DNA of 64,000 nt from JACJYC01 sp964558465 (GTDB lineage: Bacteria; Bacteroidota; Bacteroidia; Chitinophagales; Saprospiraceae): positions 1 through 64,000 of the forward strand of contig CAZLEF010000001.1 in assembly GCA_964558465.1 (NCBI GenBank), in the 5' to 3' direction. The position numbers and the translations under genes were made by a program. Below the pieces are notes generated by a model. The model saw only the letters and a program-made list of their open reading frames with translations, had not been told where the DNA came from and did no database searches. Of the stretch, positions 60,971-64,000 are shown piece by piece. Numbering within the stretch: the stretch's first letter is position 1; the number at the start of each line of letters is the position of its first letter.

Positions 60971-63955
60971 TTATCTCAGCACATACCGGTAAACGTAATC
61001 CGTCTCGCGCCACCCGTCGGACAAAAGCCGGTATGTCCGCCGCCACAACGGGACGGTGACCGTAAAGGTCAGGGTCTGCCAGGTAAATGACGGCGGGATG
61101 AAGTTAAATACGGGGTATTGTATCCGGAACGAGATCACCAGGTCCTGCCCGCGCACGGATTGGCGCATGGAAGAAATAATAGCCGGGTTGACCAACTGCT
61201 GACTGAATAGCTGATTGTTTTCTGTTACCAGGCTCTCCTCAGTATTGGCAGCGCCGAAGGTGGCAACATATTCACTCGCCGGCTGCATAGGGTGGTTGTG
61301 TTCCGCCGAACTCTGGATAAACGGAAAATGATTGGCGTACCGGGGTACCGAACCCGGCAAAACCGCCACGGGTTGCGCCATGCCGTCGGGCGCCAGGAAT
61401 GGGATGCTGCCGTATGCGGCCAATGCCGGCGTGAGGTATTGATCAATGTGGAACGGGATCGCCCGGCTGGGGGTGATCCCCATATCGTAAATCCGCAGCG
61501 CGGGCGGGATATAGGCATACGGGTCGGGGTGCAGCAACGACGGGCTGCCGCTCTGGCTGTTGGTACACACTACGCCGTCGTCGAAACCGGGTAAAATACG
61601 CCGGGTAGCCAGAGAAATGCCCAACCCGCCGGGATGCCCGCCAGCCACGGTCAGGACGGGTGTCCGCGTCTGGTTGATCAGCGGCCCCCACAACAGTTTG
61701 GAAACCGGCGGGGTAAGGTCCACCAAAACGCTGTTATTGGTGATGCCTGCTGCACTGTGGGCCAGGGCGACGAGGTTATCGGTAGCGGCATTCAGAAAAG
61801 CTGCTATGGTGTCGGAACTGATCCCAAACGCAGAAAGCCCCATTTTCATCATTTGAAGACCAGCGCCGGGATTTGCATTGATCACACCTCCTACATCGAC
61901 AGCCATATCGGCAGCGCCGGCGCCCAGGGCAACTACATTGGCGCCCACTACTGCAAGGCCCGCCATTTCACTCCCGGCAATAGCGCCGTGCAGGGAAATA
62001 TGGACTTTTGCCCGGTCGGAAATATACCTGGCATCGCCCAGAAATGCGCGAATCGCCGGATCAGAAGCCGAAAGGTTAGCCATTGACATGGCTGCATCGG
62101 CCACCAGCGCTCCGGTGGAATGGACCACAATGACGTATTCCCTGCCGAAGCAATCGGCGCCCCGGGGGTCGTTGGGGTGGTGAATCACGCCTTTGCCCTC
62201 GTTCATAGCCAGGCTGATTTGGGTAAGCATGGCATGGATATTGTCCACCAGACGCTGCGAAGAATTGTAAGCTACGACCAGATACCGGTTGCTGGGTTGG
62301 TCGGCGCTGCCCAAAAAATGTTCGATATGGTTTTTCCAATATCCTTCCCCTTGTTTTTTATAGAATCCTTCGTCAAAAAATTCGCCGGAAGCCTCTGGCC
62401 ATTTTTGGGTCAGGGCGTCGTCGAGTTCGTTGGGATCCATAATACCCGCGGCGCTGACAGCACTGGTCAAATAGCCGGTTTTATCACTCTTGACAATATT
62501 CTTGTATACATGATCGGGGCGGAACCCGTGGACGTAGACGATGTCGCGGCCGCTGAACGGCTTGTTTTTGTCATAGGTTATCCGGCATTCTTTTTTGTCG
62601 CCAGGCCGAATTTGATCCCATTTTGCCGGATAATTTATTTTATTCCCGATCTTGATCCGGATGATCTCCATGGCTTTATAAAAATCATCGGGTTTGACGC
62701 CGCCGGGCAGGGTAAGGTCCTGCCATTTTTTTAATTCCTCTTCCATTTGGGGCGGCATTTCACCGCCGAACGAAAGGCAGTCGTCCCCGGCATTGTACCA
62801 GGCGCTTTTGCCGGCGGCATCGAAGGGGTATCCAAAAAGGTCGGACATTTTACCCTGGTCGAAACCAACTTCCAGGGATTCGGGCTGGTGATCCGGGTCC
62901 AGCAGGCTGTTGATGGATCCGGGCATTTTGCCGGGGTCAGCCATGCCCGCATCTGCCGCTGTGAACCCGCATTCGTCCGTTTTTTGCAGGCAAAAACCGG
63001 AGATAACGCCGTTGGCGGACACCCCTTGGGGCGCATTTTCGTCTGCGACGACGAGCACGGCGATCTTGTCATAATCTTTGGGCGCCGTCCAGGAAGCCAG
63101 GAAATAGCGGTTCCAGCCGATGGATTTTATATTGCCCGATTCGCCGATGACCGCAATGTTTGGCGAAGGCTCGGGATGGGCGCCTGAAACCGGTAAATTT
63201 CCGTTGTAGGCCAATACCCTGAACCGGACATAATCCAGTTGTTTGGGCTGTGTTTTAGCACAAAAGCTGAACAGGTATTTTTCGCCTTTTTTGACCTTGT
63301 TGCCGGCAGCCAGCGTTTGTTGGATGCAGGCGCCGTTTTGGCGGTTGCCGTTCATTTCCACCAGGCCGGCACTATTGAAACACCCGGATTGTTTGGCCGA
63401 AATCTGGGGGGCCCCGTAGACAACGGTCCAGGCTGACGCATCTTCCTTCAGGAGGTTGGATTCGCAACAGGTGATCCGTTTGAGGTCGAATGGCAATTGG
63501 GGTTGAAGAAAAAAGAGGCCGGGACTGCTTTTCACCAGCGTGGTTTTTGCCCCCGTTCCGGAAAGCTGGGCCGTCACCTGGAAAGCGTAGACTTTGCCGG
63601 GTTGAAGCGCTTTGGCATTTTGGGGAAAGGCCAGCGAATTGCCCCGGATATTTTTTTGATCAATGATCCTGGGGTTGGCAGCCAATGCTTTTTCCGCATC
63701 CTGCTTTTCCCGGAGTTCTACAAGCGCCAGTGAGAAAGCTGCGTCGCCGGAAATTCCGGTATGCCGCCAGGAAAAGGCCGGACGCGGGTTGTTCAGCGGG
63801 CAATCGGCATTGGGGTAAAGACTTGTAATGGCAACCCTGGACAAGGGACCGGGTTTTTCCCTGGCAACCGCAGGCGCCTGGGCGGAACAACAGAAAAACA
63901 GGGAGGCAAAAAGGCCCATAAAAGCGGCCCTTGGAAAAAAACGGTAGGTTTCCAC
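60971..63955 (-). CDS. Large secreted protein with an alpha/beta-hydrolase (lipase-like) core
   Basis: 994 residues. Signal peptide with a possible lipobox-like Cys (FFCCSAQA, about 20-27). The first 350 residues are beta-rich (LYPNADCPLNNPRPAFSWRH with Ig-like strands, then a carbohydrate-binding-like domain). The hydrolase core spans about 480-740: IVYVHGFRPDHVYKN forms the oxyanion strand and VIVVHSTGALVADAAMSMA the nucleophile elbow (HSTGA replaces the usual GxSxG). Multiple alternatives for the catalytic His exist near HNHPM. Long low-complexity Ala/Gly segments (VVGANVVALGAGAADMAVDV) suggest a membrane-interacting region. No close family was recognised. It is possibly a surface esterase or lipase. 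Confidence 0.7.
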   Translation of the reverse strand: METYRFFPRAAFMGLFASLFFCCSAQAPAVAREKPGPLSRVAITSLYPNADCPLNNPRPAFSWRHTGISGDAAFSLALVELREKQDAEKALAANPRIIDQKNIRGNSLAFPQNAKALQPGKVYAFQVTAQLSGTGAKTTLVKSSPGLFFLQPQLPFDLKRITCCESNLLKEDASAWTVVYGAPQISAKQSGCFNSAGLVEMNGNRQNGACIQQTLAAGNKVKKGEKYLFSFCAKTQPKQLDYVRFRVLAYNGNLPVSGAHPEPSPNIAVIGESGNIKSIGWNRYFLASWTAPKDYDKIAVLVVADENAPQGVSANGVISGFCLQKTDECGFTAADAGMADPGKMPGSINSLLDPDHQPESLEVGFDQGKMSDLFGYPFDAAGKSAWYNAGDDCLSFGGEMPPQMEEELKKWQDLTLPGGVKPDDFYKAMEIIRIKIGNKINYPAKWDQIRPGDKKECRITYDKNKPFSGRDIVYVHGFRPDHVYKNIVKSDKTGYLTSAVSAAGIMDPNELDDALTQKWPEASGEFFDEGFYKKQGEGYWKNHIEHFLGSADQPSNRYLVVAYNSSQRLVDNIHAMLTQISLAMNEGKGVIHHPNDPRGADCFGREYVIVVHSTGALVADAAMSMANLSASDPAIRAFLGDARYISDRAKVHISLHGAIAGSEMAGLAVVGANVVALGAGAADMAVDVGGVINANPGAGLQMMKMGLSAFGISSDTIAAFLNAATDNLVALAHSAAGITNNSVLVDLTPPVSKLLWGPLINQTRTPVLTVAGGHPGGLGISLATRRILPGFDDGVVCTNSQSGSPSLLHPDPYAYIPPALRIYDMGITPSRAIPFHIDQYLTPALAAYGSIPFLAPDGMAQPVAVLPGSVPRYANHFPFIQSSAEHNHPMQPASEYVATFGAANTEESLVTENNQLFSQQLVNPAIISSMRQSVRGQDLVISFRIQYPVFNFIPPSFTWQTLTFTVTVPLWRRTYRLLSDGWRETDYVYRYVLR

Positions 63956-64000
63956 GGTACATTCGGTTTTAGGTGTTTTTACAAAATCTGCCCATTTATC

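Noticed and set aside
60801..61046. 81-codon minus-strand frame
   Set aside because: It overlaps the end of the large hydrolase gene and the DUF6922 relic in a different frame and has no domain.
1..64000. tRNA or rRNA genes
   Set aside because: No segment with a plausible cloverleaf/CCA or rRNA signature was noticed, though a covariance-model scan was not possible by eye.

Overview
The window looks like a chromosomal segment of a Bacteroidota bacterium, probably a member of the Saprospiria. This is inferred from gene families, not from a marker gene. The evidence is: type A and type B type IX secretion (T9SS) sorting domains, hybrid two-component sensors that fuse a periplasmic propeller, a kinase, a receiver and an AraC domain, PorT-like barrels, TonB proteins, a two-domain Smr protein, and several matches to the Bacteroidota promoter element TAnnTTTG. 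There are no rRNA, tRNA, CRISPR, phage or intact transposase genes.

Layout. 1-7 kb: housekeeping and stress genes, namely the end of a serine carboxypeptidase, a secreted SdiA-regulated-like propeller, a GIN-domain protein, an AraC/O6-methylguanine methyltransferase fusion with a DUF1801 gene, Hsp20, and an alpha/beta hydrolase-sigma factor-small membrane protein operon. 7-17.5 kb: two hybrid two-component sensor/AraC proteins, an unrecognised membrane protein and a LytTR regulator with a degenerate receiver. 17.7-34.7 kb: a beta-helix lipoprotein, the decayed end of a third hybrid sensor, then a three-gene unit (outer-membrane barrel, T9SS cargo, 3259-residue SpvB/RHS protein with an AT-rich exchangeable tip), followed by a membrane NACHT ATPase. 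35-43 kb: lipoprotein, manA, cutC, Smr protein, methyltransferase, TonB and a DUF4143 ATPase. 43-50.2 kb: a minus-strand L-fucose/arabinoside operon (GH127 enzyme, two SDR dehydrogenases, lactonase, FAH-type hydrolase, FucP permease). 50.5-58.3 kb: a T9SS type B protein, DUF3830, TonB-like and fatty acid hydroxylase genes, and a propeller histidine kinase with its LytTR regulator. 58.3-61 kb: several gene relics among intact genes. 61-64 kb: a large secreted lipase-like protein.

Two themes stand out. First, a block of about 75 bp containing a 21-bp-spaced direct repeat (gaacatNtgtgc) and the -7 element TATATTTG lies just downstream of the second hybrid sensor. It recurs downstream of the decayed sensor, ahead of the barrel/T9SS/RHS genes. 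This suggests that one AraC-type sensor controls both the LytTR regulator and the polymorphic-toxin-like operon. Second, at least a dozen intergenic spaces hold short tandem-repeat arrays of differing sequence, often self-complementary, that begin at or inside stop codons of neighbouring genes. They look like a genome-wide class of 3'-end elements.
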